Part shown: in pieces, positions 43,278-52,567 of the stretch | Numbering within the stretch: the stretch's first letter is position 1 | How the letters are laid out: each line of letters opens with the position of its first letter | Assembly (NCBI RefSeq): GCF_016907455.1 | Contig: NZ_JAFBCB010000001.1 | Coordinates: 1,922,001-1,986,000 of the forward strand | Direction: 5' to 3' | Length of the DNA: 64,000 bases | DNA from: Brachybacterium muris | Lineage (GTDB): Bacteria > Actinomycetota > Actinomycetes > Actinomycetales > Dermabacteraceae | Position numbers and translations under genes: made by a program | Notes under the pieces: generated by a model | Told to the model about the DNA's origin: nothing | Databases searched by the model: none | Seen by the model: only the letters and a program-made list of their open reading frames with translations

Positions 43278-44020
43278 GCGTGATCGATAACGACACGAAG
43301 CGGAAGCTGCGCGAGATGGGCGCGACCGCGCTGCTGGACGCGATCGATGCCCAGGATGAGGCTCACGTGCTGGGGATGTCGTTCCAGGAACGGCTCCAGC
43401 TGATCGTGGACGAGGCGCATTCCATCTTCAATCATGGAAAGGTCGAGGGTCTGATCCGCCGGGCGGGGCTGCGTTATCCCGGAGCGGACCTGCGGCGGCT
43501 GGATCTGGTCGAGGAACGGGGACTGAACCGGAACGTGATCGCGCAACTGGCAACCTGCTCCTTCATCCAGCGGCAACAGAACGTGGTCTTCCAGGGCTTC
43601 ACCGGCTCAGGGAAGTCCTACCTCGGCTGCGCGCTGGCGAAGCAGGCCTGCCAGCACCGGCTCCGAGCCCACTACATCCGAATGCCCGACCTCGAAGAGG
43701 CCTGGGCCCTGGCAAAGGACAAGCCGCAGGGCCAGACGAAGTTCCTGCGGAAGTACTCCACGTTCTCGCTGCTGGTGATCGACGAGTGGCTGCTGGACCA
43801 TCCTGACGAGGGAATGCGTTCGATGCTGCTGGAACTGCTCGAGCGCCGCTATGACACCGGCTCGACCGTGTTCTGCACCCAGTACCCGAAGAAGGACTGG
43901 CACGCCCGGCTCGGTGGAGCAGTCCACGCCGATGCGATCATGGACCGCATCGTGCACAACACAATCTGGATCGACACCGGCGACAGGAACATGCGAGAAC
44001 ACACCGCACTGCCCCAGTGA
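43274..44020 (+). CDS. istB: IS21 helper ATPase IstB (copy 3)
   Basis: The 248-residue translation equals the other copies; four-base overlap with istA, Walker A and B motifs intact. Confidence 0.95.
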   Translation: MSVIDNDTKRKLREMGATALLDAIDAQDEAHVLGMSFQERLQLIVDEAHSIFNHGKVEGLIRRAGLRYPGADLRRLDLVEERGLNRNVIAQLATCSFIQRQQNVVFQGFTGSGKSYLGCALAKQACQHRLRAHYIRMPDLEEAWALAKDKPQGQTKFLRKYSTFSLLVIDEWLLDHPDEGMRSMLLELLERRYDTGSTVFCTQYPKKDWHARLGGAVHADAIMDRIVHNTIWIDTGDRNMREHTALPQ

Positions 44021-44205
44021 CCCGATGCCGGCGGGAGCCAGTGGTCCCCACCGCGGCGGCTACTGGCCCCCGTCGGCACGATCGGCGGTCCCCAAGAGCA
44101 AGATTCGGTGGCTCCCACGACTACGAATACTCAGGCGAGCTGGGCGGGCACTGAGGTCGTCCGCGCGTCCCGCCGGAGTGCCCAGCAGCCGCGTACGGTT
44201 GCCGG

Positions 44206-45447
44206 ATGAACCAGACACGGCGCTTCGACCTCGTTCTCTTCGGTGCCAGCGGCTTCGTGGGCCGCTTGGTGGCCCAGCACCTGGCCGATCAGGCCCCTGC
44301 TGGGGTGCGCATCGCCCTGGCAGGACGCACCCTCGCCCGGCTGGAGGAGGTGCGGGACCGTCACGGCCGGTCCGAGTGGGCTCTCCTCACCGCCGACAGC
44401 AGCGACCACGCCGCGTTGGCCGACCTCGCCGGGGCGGCCCGCGTGGTGGCGAGCACCGTCGGCCCGTACCACCGCCACGGCCTGCCCCTGGTGCTCGAGT
44501 GCGCCCGAGCCGGCACCGACTACGTGGACCTGACCGGGGAGGTCGCCTTCGTCCGCGAGTCGATCGACCGCGCCCACGACGAGGCGGTGCGCACTGGAGC
44601 CCGCATCGTGCACTCCTGCGGTTTCGACTCGGTCCCCTCCGACCTGGCCGTCCACCTCCTGCACGGCGCCGCCACCGCGGACGGCGCCGGCGGGCTGGGC
44701 GACACCACGCTGCTGGTGACGCAGCTGCGCGGCGGCCTCAGCGGCGGCACCGTCGACTCGATGCGCGAACAGCTCACCCTGGTCCGCTCGGACCGGGAGG
44801 CAGCGCAGCTGGCCGCCGATCCCTACGCGCTCGCACCGGACCGGGCCACCGAGCCGCGCCTGCCCGGGCAGGACGACTCGACCGAGATCTTCATCGAGTC
44901 CGCATCGGGTCGGTGGACGGCGCCGTTCGTGATGGCGTCCTACAACACCCGTATCGTGCGCCGCAGCCACGCGCTGCTGCGCGAGCACGGGGACACACCG
45001 GCGGGGTACGGCGCGGCGTTCCGGTACCGCGAGATGGTCGACACCGGGCGAGGGCGGAGGGGACGCCGGCGTGCACAGGCGCTCCGAACCGGACTCGCGG
45101 CGCTGTGGCTGGGGCTGAGCACACCGGGCCTGTCGCGGATCGTCGATGCCCTGCTGCCGGAGCCCGGCGAGGGCCCCTCCGCGGCGCAGCGTGACGCCGG
45201 CAGGTTCGAGGTGCAGGCACGGACCACCACCGACAGCGGGGAGTACCTCGCCACCGTGGGAGCACAGGGCGATCCCGGGTACGCCGCGACCTCCGTCATG
45301 ATCGGACAGGCCGCCCTCGCGCTGGCTGTCGACCCCGGCCACTGCCACCCCGATGGCGGCGTGCTGACACCGGCCGTGGCCCTGGGCGATGTGCTCGTGG
45401 AGCGGCTGCGGGCGCAGGGTTTCCGGTTGCGCGTGGACCCCCTCTAG
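44206..45447 (+). CDS. Saccharopine dehydrogenase-like / trans-acting enoyl reductase family protein
   Basis: A 413-residue oxidoreductase. The N-terminal Rossmann site is LVLFGASGFVGRLVAQHL, followed by IALAGRTLARLEEV, VVASTVGPYHRHG, TDYVDLTGEVAFVRESID and HSCGFDSVPSDLAVHLL. This is the pattern of the saccharopine dehydrogenase NADP-binding family that includes the mycobacterial trans-acting enoyl reductase Rv2953. Lipid-related roles are possible, but the substrate is unknown. TACGGT six bases before the ATG suggests a leaderless promoter, which survived the IS21 insertion 72 bp upstream. Its stop overlaps the stop of the convergent CBS gene (CTAG). Confidence 0.85.
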   Translation: MNQTRRFDLVLFGASGFVGRLVAQHLADQAPAGVRIALAGRTLARLEEVRDRHGRSEWALLTADSSDHAALADLAGAARVVASTVGPYHRHGLPLVLECARAGTDYVDLTGEVAFVRESIDRAHDEAVRTGARIVHSCGFDSVPSDLAVHLLHGAATADGAGGLGDTTLLVTQLRGGLSGGTVDSMREQLTLVRSDREAAQLAADPYALAPDRATEPRLPGQDDSTEIFIESASGRWTAPFVMASYNTRIVRRSHALLREHGDTPAGYGAAFRYREMVDTGRGRRGRRRAQALRTGLAALWLGLSTPGLSRIVDALLPEPGEGPSAAQRDAGRFEVQARTTTDSGEYLATVGAQGDPGYAATSVMIGQAALALAVDPGHCHPDGGVLTPAVALGDVLVERLRAQGFRLRVDPL

Positions 45448-46475
45448 GCGCCGGTCTTCTGCGGCTCCCGGCGGGGCAGCACCTTGCGCATGATGTCGGT
45501 CGAGGTGACCACGCCGAGGAACTCCTCCCCGTCCATGACCGCCGCGAGCTGCTCGTTCTCTCCGCGGATCATGGTCAGCGCGGCCAGCACCGGGGTGTCC
45601 CCCTGGAGCCGGAAGGCGGGGCGAGCCAGTTCGGCGACGGGACGGGCCGGGTCCTCCAGCAGGGTGTCGCGCACGTGGATCACACCGGGGCCGTCTGCAT
45701 CCAGGTCCCGCACCAGGATCCGCTTGTGACCGGTGCGGGCCGAGGCCGCCTGGAGATCGGCGACGGTGGCATCGCGATCCACGGCGGTGGCCCGATCGGC
45801 CGGGTCGATCAGCTCGCGCAGCGGGACGTCGGCCAGGTCCAGCACCTCGGAGATCTGCGAGCGGAACTCCTCCTCCAGCACGCCCTGCTCGCCGGAGTGC
45901 TCCACCAGCTGGCGGATGGTGTCCGCGTCCCGCCCTCCCACGGCGGCGCGGTCGACGGGCTCGATGCCGCTGGCCTTCACCAGGCGGTTGGCGACGGCGT
46001 TGACGAAGGTGAGCAGGGGTCGCACCAACGTGATGAACACGCGGGAGGGGATCGCGATGACCTTCGCAGCGGTCTCGGGAGCGGCGATCGCCCAGGACTT
46101 CGGAGCCATCTCCCCGACCACCAGGTGCAGGAACGTCACCAGCAACAGGGAGAGGACGAACGACGTGGTGCCCGCCACCTGGGACGGCAGACCGATGGTC
46201 TCCAGCAGTGGCCCGAGTGCCTTGTCCACGCCGGGCTTGGTGATCGCGCCCAGGGCGAAGGTGCACAGGGTGATGCCGAGCTGGGCGCCGGCCAGCATGA
46301 TCGTCAACTCGTGCATGCCCTTCAGCGCTGCCCTGGCGGAAGCGCTGGTATCAGCCTCCTCCTCCAGACGGTGGCCTCGTGCGCCCAGCAGGGCGAACTC
46401 GATGATCACGAAGAATGCGCTGGCCACCAGCAGCAGGATCGTCGCGACGATGACGAAGACGGGATTGGTGCTCAT
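45444..46475 (-). CDS. CNNM/DUF21 membrane protein with CBS domains (short form)
   Basis: A 343-residue protein. Four hydrophobic segments make the DUF21/CNNM transmembrane domain (residues 5-175), with FVIIEFALLGARGHRLEEEA and a LGITLCTFALGAITKP helix. A CBS pair follows (about 205-335). The CorC_HlyC C-terminal domain found in its neighbour is missing. Family members are linked to magnesium or other divalent-ion transport. The start overlaps the end of the longer paralog by four bases, so the two probably form a heteromeric pair. Confidence 0.88.
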   Translation of the reverse strand: MSTNPVFVIVATILLLVASAFFVIIEFALLGARGHRLEEEADTSASARAALKGMHELTIMLAGAQLGITLCTFALGAITKPGVDKALGPLLETIGLPSQVAGTTSFVLSLLLVTFLHLVVGEMAPKSWAIAAPETAAKVIAIPSRVFITLVRPLLTFVNAVANRLVKASGIEPVDRAAVGGRDADTIRQLVEHSGEQGVLEEEFRSQISEVLDLADVPLRELIDPADRATAVDRDATVADLQAASARTGHKRILVRDLDADGPGVIHVRDTLLEDPARPVAELARPAFRLQGDTPVLAALTMIRGENEQLAAVMDGEEFLGVVTSTDIMRKVLPRREPQKTGA

Positions 46476-47890
46476 CGTTGCTCCTCCTCGTCACGGGTCT
46501 CGTCGTCGTCCAGGTCCTCCAGCTCGCCCGGATCGACCTCGTGCTCCTGCAGCTCGACCCGCAGGCGGCTGGGCACGTGCCGGTCGGTCTCCAGCACCTC
46601 GATGTGCAGCTCGCGCCGCATCGGCTGGTCGGCGACCATGTCGCTTGGCACCGCCGGCAGCGTCACGGTCAGGGTGCGGCCCTCTTCGGGCAGCTCGCCG
46701 AGCTGGGCGATGACCAGGCCACCCACGGTCTCGTAGTCGTCCTCCGGCAGCGGGTAGCCGATCAGCCGGATCAGCTCGTCGGCGTGGACGTCGCCGTCCA
46801 TCTCCCAGGAGTCCTCGGGGCCGTCGGAGGCGGTGACCTCGTCGGTGTCCTCGTCGTGCTCGTCGTGCAGCTCACCGATGAGCTCCTCGGCCAGGTCCTC
46901 CTCGGTGAGGATCCCGGAGAAGGTGCCGAACTCGTCGATCACGCAGGCGATCTCCTGACCCACCTCGCTGAGCGCCTCGAGCACGTCCGGCAACGGCATG
47001 CGCTCGGGCACGATGAGCGGTTCGCGCATGGCGACGGTGACGGGCTCCTCGTCCCGGTGGCGGGCCGCCAGCAGGTCGGTCATCAGAACCACGCCGACGG
47101 GCTCGTCCTCGTCGGAGACCACGGGGTAGCGGCTGTGAGCGCCGGCCATCAGGGTGCGGATCTCGCCGATCGTGGTGTCCTCGTCCACCGTGTCCACCTT
47201 GGCGCGGGGCACCATGGCGTGCTCGGCGTCCTGCTCGGGGAAGTCGATCACCCGGTCGATGACGTTGGAGAGGTCCTCGGGCATGTCACCGCTGGCGCGG
47301 GAGTCCCGCACGATGCGCTCGAGGTCCTTGGCGGTGGCGGTGGAGTCCACGTCGTGCACGGGCTCCATGCCCAGCAGGCGGATCAGTGCATTGGAGGCGT
47401 GGTCGAAGAAGGAGATCAACCAGCCGAACAGGGCCAGGTAGATCAGGGTGGTGCGGGATACGAGGCGCGCCACCTTGTCCGCGGCGGCGATGGCGAGGTT
47501 CTTGGGGTACAGCTCACCGAAGATCATCTGCACCACGGTGGCGATCACCAGGGCCAGCACGGTGCCCACCGAGATGCTCACGGCGGCCGGTACGCCGGCC
47601 CTGCCGAGCAGATCGCCGAGGGCCTCTCCCACCAGGGGTTCGGCAACGTAGCCGACCATCAGGCCGGTGACGGTGATGCCCAGCTGCGCTCCGGAGAGCA
47701 TAAACGAGGTGCGCTCGGTGACCTTGAGGGCACGTGCAGCCGCTTCGTCGCCACCGGCTGCCGCGGCGCGCAACTTGGCACGGTCCACTGACATGAAGGC
47801 GAATTCCTGGGCCACGAAGTAGCCGTTGGCGGCGATCAGCACCAGGATGATGAGAATGCCGAGCAGCAGGAGGAGGATCGTGGTGCCCAT
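46472..47890 (-). CDS. CNNM/DUF21 membrane protein with CBS pair and CorC_HlyC domain
   Basis: A 472-residue protein, often labelled hemolysin C or CorC family. The N-terminal DUF21 domain (residues 5-200) has NGYFVAQEFAFMSVDRAKLR and SGAQLGITVTGLMVGYVAEP. Two CBS domains follow, with MVPRAKVDTVDEDTTI and EVGQEIACVIDEFGTFSGIL. The C-terminal CorC_HlyC domain includes IRLIGYPLPEDDYETVGGLV. It is probably an integral membrane regulator or transporter of divalent cations, gated by nucleotide binding at the CBS pair. The acidic tail (DLDDDETRDEEEQR) is long. It is first in a two-gene operon. Confidence 0.9.
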   Translation of the reverse strand: MGTTILLLLLGILIILVLIAANGYFVAQEFAFMSVDRAKLRAAAAGGDEAAARALKVTERTSFMLSGAQLGITVTGLMVGYVAEPLVGEALGDLLGRAGVPAAVSISVGTVLALVIATVVQMIFGELYPKNLAIAAADKVARLVSRTTLIYLALFGWLISFFDHASNALIRLLGMEPVHDVDSTATAKDLERIVRDSRASGDMPEDLSNVIDRVIDFPEQDAEHAMVPRAKVDTVDEDTTIGEIRTLMAGAHSRYPVVSDEDEPVGVVLMTDLLAARHRDEEPVTVAMREPLIVPERMPLPDVLEALSEVGQEIACVIDEFGTFSGILTEEDLAEELIGELHDEHDEDTDEVTASDGPEDSWEMDGDVHADELIRLIGYPLPEDDYETVGGLVIAQLGELPEEGRTLTVTLPAVPSDMVADQPMRRELHIEVLETDRHVPSRLRVELQEHEVDPGELEDLDDDETRDEEEQR

Positions 47891-48042
47891 CAGCCACGCC
47901 CTCCGATGAGCGCACTGGTGGGCCGGGGACTGGCAGACGGGGAGTCGTCGGTCATGACGGCGATCGTAATGGCTTTCCTACGCGGTGTCTGAGAAGGGGC
48001 TGGCACTGGCAGCGAGGTGTAGCGCCTGTCACCCCTGGATCA

Positions 48043-48591
48043 TCAGGGCAGGTCGTCGACCTCGAGATCCACCATCAGTTCCCCGGCGATCCGCTCCAGG
48101 GCCTCGCGCACCTCGGTCGGGTCGCCCTGGGCAGGAAGGTGCACCAGCGCCTCGGCCTCGAACAGCACCCCACCGCCCTGCGGGGCGTCGGTGGTCCACG
48201 AGCGCAGCTCCTCGATGCTGGCGTGCAGCGCTGCCAATGCCGTGGTCACCTCGCGCACCATGCCGGAGCGGTCCTGGCCGATCAGGTGCACGTGCAACGG
48301 CACGGACCCCTCCGCCGGGCCGTCGGCGAGCATGGCATCGCGTTCTGCTGTGCGGGCCTCGGTGACATCGACCCGCAGCCCGACGCTCTGCTGCAGGGAG
48401 GCGAGGGCCGCTGTGAGCTCCTCGGCGCGGTCCTCGGGGACGTCCACCAGCACGACGCCGGCGAATTTGCCTGCCAGGTGGGAGAGGCCGCTCTCCAGCC
48501 AGTTGCCGCCGTGCAGGTCCACCTGCTCGGCCAGTGCGGAGACCAGTCCTTCGCGGTCGTCCCCGATCGCGGTCAGCACGAGTTGAGTCAT
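48043..48591 (-). CDS. Tandem ACT-domain protein (GcvR-like)
   Basis: A 182-residue protein from ATG 48591 (MTQLVLTAIGDDREGLVSAL). Two ACT domains, at about residues 3-80 and 98-178, begin with that block and with VHLIGQDRSGMVREVTTAL. The layout matches the GcvR-type amino acid-sensing regulators, which control glycine cleavage genes in enterobacteria. Here its position downstream of cimA, on the same strand and 61 bp away, suggests it could sense an amino acid of the serine/branched-chain pathways; that is inference. Confidence 0.8.
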   Translation of the reverse strand: MTQLVLTAIGDDREGLVSALAEQVDLHGGNWLESGLSHLAGKFAGVVLVDVPEDRAEELTAALASLQQSVGLRVDVTEARTAERDAMLADGPAEGSVPLHVHLIGQDRSGMVREVTTALAALHASIEELRSWTTDAPQGGGVLFEAEALVHLPAQGDPTEVREALERIAGELMVDLEVDDLP

Positions 48592-48652
48592 GCTGCGCAG
48601 ACTATCCGAGACCGACGTCACTCGGGAGTGCTCGATCACGATGACGGTGGGA

Positions 48653-50329
48653 TCAGCCGGTGGGTGCGGCCACGCCCGCCTTGTACAACCCGTAGGTGTA
48701 CGCGTCGGAGATGGCCTCCCAGGATGCCTCGATGATGTTGGGACCCACGCCGACGGTGGTGAACTCGAGGTCCGCCCCGGCGGTGCGCACCAGCACGCGG
48801 GTGGTGGCGTCGGTGCCGTGGTGGGCATCGAGGATCCGCACCTTGAAATCCTGCAGCTCCAGCTGGTCGATCAGTGGGAAGCGGTCCCGCAGTGCCTGCC
48901 GCAGGGCGAGGTCCAGGGCGTTGACAGGACCGTTGCCCTCGGCGATCGCCACAGCTCGTCCCGTGGAGGCGCCCCCGTTCTGCCCTGTGCCGGTTCCGCT
49001 GACGGTTCCGCGCAGCTTCACGGTGGCCTCGGTCTCCAGGGTGCCGTCACGCAGCTGCTGGGAGGTGGCGCGCCAGGACTCCACCTCGAAGTACCGCGGC
49101 ACACGGCCGATCTCGTCCAGCAGCAGCAGCTCGAAGGAGGCATCGGCAGCCTCGTAGGAGTACCCCTCGGCCTCGCGCTGCTTCACCGTGCCCGCCAGGC
49201 GCGAGAGCACGTTCTGCTCCCCCGTCAGGTCGAAGCCCAGCTCACGGCCCTTCAGCTCGATGGAGGCGCGGCCTGCCATGTCCGAGATGATCATGCGCAT
49301 GTCGTTGCCGATGGCGCGCGGATCCATGTGCTGGTAGAGGTCCGGGTCCACCCGGATGGCGCTGGCGTGCAGGCCCGCCTTGTGGGCGAAGGCGCTCGCC
49401 CCGACGTAGGGCGCGCGGGCGCCGACGGGCATGTTGACGATCTCGCCGATGGCGTGCGCGATCCGTGTGGCCTCGGCGAGGGTCTCCCCCGGCACCAGGT
49501 CCAACCCCATCTTCAGCTGCAGGTCTCCGAGCATGGTGAGCAGGTCCGCGTTGCCGGTGCGCTCCCCGTAGCCGTTGACGCAGCCCTGCACGTGGGTGAT
49601 GCCCGCTCGCACTGCCATGAGGGCGTTGGCAACGGCACAGCCGGAGTCGTTGTGGGTGTGTGCGCCCAACCGCGCCCCGGCGTGCCCTGCGGCCTCCAGG
49701 CGGGCGCGCAGCTCCTCGACCACCTCGGTCACCTGGTGCGGGAGCATGCCACCGTTGGTGTCGCACAGCACCACCACGCGCGCGCCCGCCGCGAAGGCCT
49801 CGACCACCACGGAGGTGGTGTAGTCGGGATCATGGGCGAAGCCGTCGAAGAAGTGCTCGGCGTCCACGAACACCTCCCGCCCCAGCCGGACCAGGTGGGC
49901 GACGGTGTCCCGCACCATCGCCAGGTTCTCCTCGCCGTTGGTGCGCAGCGCGCCGGTGACGTGGCGCAGATCGGACTTGGCCACCAGCGTCACCGTGGGG
50001 GCGCCGGAGCCCACCAGGGCCGTGACCTGCGGGTCGTCCTGCACGGGCACGCCGGCCTTGCGGGTGGCACCGAAGGCCGCGAGCCTGGCGCAGTGCAGGT
50101 CCAGTTCGGTGCGGGCGCGGGCGAAGAACTCGGTGTCGCGCGGCACGGCACCGGGCCAGCCGCCCTCGATGTAGGTGACGCCGAGCTCGTCGAGGTGGCG
50201 GGCCACCGCGAGCTTGTCGGCCACCGACAGGGTGAGACCCTCCTGCTGGGAGCCGTCACGCAGGGTGGTGTCGTAGAGGTGGAACGCGTCGATCGGATCG
50301 ACTGCGGTGCGGGGACCGGGGGTCGTCAT
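48653..50329 (-). CDS. cimA: (R)-citramalate synthase
   Basis: A 558-residue member of the isopropylmalate/citramalate synthase family. The N-terminal TIM barrel has FHLYDTTLRDGSQQEGLTLS, TYIEGGWPGAVPRD, VVVLCDTNGGMLPHQV and the metal-binding GAHTHNDSGCAVANAL. The C-terminal regulatory LeuA-type domain starts near residue 430. The GGWPG and QQEGLT signatures match citramalate synthases rather than LeuA. It condenses acetyl-CoA with pyruvate, the threonine-independent route to 2-ketobutyrate for isoleucine. It follows ilvE by 7 bp and so is co-transcribed with ilvE, leuB and serA. Confidence 0.92.
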   Translation of the reverse strand: MTTPGPRTAVDPIDAFHLYDTTLRDGSQQEGLTLSVADKLAVARHLDELGVTYIEGGWPGAVPRDTEFFARARTELDLHCARLAAFGATRKAGVPVQDDPQVTALVGSGAPTVTLVAKSDLRHVTGALRTNGEENLAMVRDTVAHLVRLGREVFVDAEHFFDGFAHDPDYTTSVVVEAFAAGARVVVLCDTNGGMLPHQVTEVVEELRARLEAAGHAGARLGAHTHNDSGCAVANALMAVRAGITHVQGCVNGYGERTGNADLLTMLGDLQLKMGLDLVPGETLAEATRIAHAIGEIVNMPVGARAPYVGASAFAHKAGLHASAIRVDPDLYQHMDPRAIGNDMRMIISDMAGRASIELKGRELGFDLTGEQNVLSRLAGTVKQREAEGYSYEAADASFELLLLDEIGRVPRYFEVESWRATSQQLRDGTLETEATVKLRGTVSGTGTGQNGGASTGRAVAIAEGNGPVNALDLALRQALRDRFPLIDQLELQDFKVRILDAHHGTDATTRVLVRTAGADLEFTTVGVGPNIIEASWEAISDAYTYGLYKAGVAAPTG

Positions 50330-50336
50330 GGCATCC

Positions 50337-51428
50337 TCACACCAGTCGGGTCAGCCAGCCGTGGCGGTCGGGGACCCGGCCGTACTGGATGCCGGTCAGC
50401 TCCTCGCGCAGGGCGAGGGTGGTCTGGCCGGAACCGCCGTCGCCGATGGTCCAGGTGCCGTCCTGGGAGCGGAACTCACCGATCGGGGTGATCACCGCCG
50501 CGGTGCCGCAGGCGAACATCTCGGTGATCTCCCCGGCGCTGATCTGGCGGGCGACCTCGCTCATCAGCAGCGTGGTCTCCACGGGCTGAAGCCCGCGGTC
50601 CTGGGCGATGCGCAGCACGGACTCGCGGGTCACGCCCTCCAGGATCGATCCGGACAGGCGCGGGGTGAGGATGCGGTCGTCCCGCGTGATCGCGAAGACG
50701 TTCATGCCGGAGAGCTCGTCGATCGCGGTGTGGGTCTCGGAGTCCAGGAACATCACCTCATCGGCCCCGTGGGAGACGGCCTCGTTCTTGGCCAGCAGAG
50801 AGGAGGCGTAGTTGCCGCCGCACTTGGCGGCGCCCGTGCCACCGGCGCCGGCGCGGGCGTAGGTGTCGGTCACCCACACCACCAGCGGCTGCACGCCGCG
50901 CGGGAAGTAGGTGCCGGCCGGGGAGGCGATCACGTAGTAGTCCACCGTGTGGGAGGCCCGCACCCCCAGGAACTCCTCGGAGGCGAACATGAACGGCCTC
51001 AGGTACAGGGAGGTCTCCCCCTCCGGCTGCGGCACCCAGGGCTCATCGGCGGCAACGAGGGCGCGCACGGACTCCAGGAAGTCCCGCTCGGGAAGCTCGG
51101 GCAGTGCGAGCCGGCGGGCGGAGCGCATCATGCGGCGCGCGTTCTGCTCGGGCCGGAAGGTCCACACGGAGCCGTCGGCGTGGCGGAACGCCTTCATGCC
51201 CTCGAAGATCTCCTGCCCGTAGTGCAGCACCGCCGCAGCGGGTGAGAGCTGCAGCGGCCCGAAGGGCACCAGCTCGGCGCCGGTCCAGCCCTCCGACACG
51301 GTCCAGCGGGCGTGAGCCATGAAGTCGGTGAAGTGCTGGCCGAAGCCGGGGGCGGCGAGGATGCGGGCGCGCTCGTCGTCGGTGATGCGCCGCGCGGTGG
51401 CGGCGGGGGTGAAGGTGAGCGCGCTCAT
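50337..51428 (-). CDS. ilvE: Branched-chain amino acid aminotransferase
   Basis: A 363-residue fold type IV PLP enzyme that makes the last transamination in leucine, isoleucine and valine synthesis. The PLP lysine is in GTGAAKCGGNYASSL. Other blocks are HYGQEIFEGMKAFRHADG, RPEQNARRMMRSA, LYLRPFMFASEEFLGV, EVMFLDSETHTAIDELSGMN and EMFACGTAAVITPIGEFR. The start ATG 51428 lies after GAGGAGA. It is the third gene of serA-leuB-ilvE-cimA. Confidence 0.96.
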   Translation of the reverse strand: MSALTFTPAATARRITDDERARILAAPGFGQHFTDFMAHARWTVSEGWTGAELVPFGPLQLSPAAAVLHYGQEIFEGMKAFRHADGSVWTFRPEQNARRMMRSARRLALPELPERDFLESVRALVAADEPWVPQPEGETSLYLRPFMFASEEFLGVRASHTVDYYVIASPAGTYFPRGVQPLVVWVTDTYARAGAGGTGAAKCGGNYASSLLAKNEAVSHGADEVMFLDSETHTAIDELSGMNVFAITRDDRILTPRLSGSILEGVTRESVLRIAQDRGLQPVETTLLMSEVARQISAGEITEMFACGTAAVITPIGEFRSQDGTWTIGDGGSGQTTLALREELTGIQYGRVPDRHGWLTRLV

Positions 51429-51468
51429 CGATGTCTCCTCGGGACGGGGTAGGGGCAGGATAGTTCGG

Positions 51469-52554
51469 TCAGTGTCCGCTGATCGCGGCGACCAGGGCGT
51501 CGCCGATCTCGGTGGTGCTGCGGGTACCCAGCTCGCCCCGAGCGGCGAGGTCGGCCTCGACGGCGGCCCGCACGGTCGCGGCGGCCTGCTCGTGGCCCAG
51601 GTGGTCCAGCAGCAGTGCCACGGAGGACACGGTCGCGGTGGGGTCAGCGATTCCCTGCCCGGCGATGTCGGGGGCGGAGCCGTGCACCGGCTCGAACATG
51701 GAGGGGAACTCGCCGGTGGGGTTGATGTTCCCGCTGGCGGCCAGTCCGATGCCGCCGCCGATCGCGGCGGCGAGGTCGGTGAGGATGTCGCCGAACAGGT
51801 TGTCGGTGACGATCACGTCGAAGCGGCCCGGGTCGTTGACCAGGTAGATGGTGGCGGCATCGATGTGGGCGTAGTCCACGGTGACCTCGGGGAACTCGCG
51901 GCCCACCTGGTCCACCACGCGGCTCCACAGCTTCCCGGCGTGGACCAGCACGTTGTGCTTGTGGACCAGGGTGAGGCGCCGGCGGCGGCGCTGGGCCTGC
52001 TCGAAGGCGTAGCGCACCACGCGATCGACACCGACGGCGGTGTTCAGCGAGACCTCGGTGGCGACCTCCAGCTCGGTGCCGGTGCGCATGGATCCGCCGT
52101 TGCCGACGTACGGGCCCTCGGTGCCCTCGCGGACCACCAGGAAGTCCACCTCGCCGGGATCGGCCAACGGTGAGGCAACGCCGGGCACCAGGCGGGTGGG
52201 GCGCAGGTTCACGAAGTGGTCGAAGCCGAAGCGGAGCTTCAGCAGCAGCCCTCGCTCGAGGACCCCGGAGGGGACCTCGGGGTCGCCGACGGCACCCAGC
52301 AGGATCGCGTCGTGCTCGGCCAGGCGCTGCATGTCGTCCTCGGTGAGGGTCTCGCCGGTGCGGTGCCAGCGGCCGGCGCCGAGGTCGAAGTCGGTGGTCT
52401 CCACCGACACGCCGGCGGGTTCGAGAGCGGCGCGCAGGGCCCGCAGACCCTGGGGGACCACCTCTTTGCCGATGCCGTCGCCCTCGATGACGGCGAGGCG
52501 GATGCGGGTGCGCCGGGGGTCGGGGGCGCTGGGAGTGCTGGGGTTGCTCGTCAT
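51469..52554 (-). CDS. leuB: 3-isopropylmalate dehydrogenase
   Basis: A 361-residue NAD-dependent decarboxylating dehydrogenase of leucine synthesis, which also acts on methylmalate from the CimA route. Landmarks are [89 protein letters not shown] and [15 protein letters not shown]. The start ATG 52554 follows GGAGACAGCC; an upstream extension to 52605 has no support. It begins 13 bp after the serA stop. Substrate-supplying leuCD is 37 kb away under its own control. Confidence 0.95.
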   Translation of the reverse strand: MTSNPSTPSAPDPRRTRIRLAVIEGDGIGKEVVPQGLRALRAALEPAGVSVETTDFDLGAGRWHRTGETLTEDDMQRLAEHDAILLGAVGDPEVPSGVLERGLLLKLRFGFDHFVNLRPTRLVPGVASPLADPGEVDFLVVREGTEGPYVGNGGSMRTGTELEVATEVSLNTAVGVDRVVRYAFEQAQRRRRRLTLVHKHNVLVHAGKLWSRVVDQVGREFPEVTVDYAHIDAATIYLVNDPGRFDVIVTDNLFGDILTDLAAAIGGGIGLAASGNINPTGEFPSMFEPVHGSAPDIAGQGIADPTATVSSVALLLDHLGHEQAAATVRAAVEADLAARGELGTRSTTEIGDALVAAISGH

Positions 52555-52567
52555 GGCTGTCTCCGGT

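Larger units (their letters stand above)
41553..44133 (+). mobile_element. IS21-family insertion sequence, copy 3 (2581 bp)
   Basis: Identical in length, ends and gene content to copies 1 and 2. The flanks share a 4-bp direct repeat GGCG (41549-41552 and 44134-44137). Removing the element and one repeat restores the helicase stop codon (the original TGA is at about 44151). It has the same orientation as the helicase gene, so read-through transcription enters istA. Confidence 0.95.
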
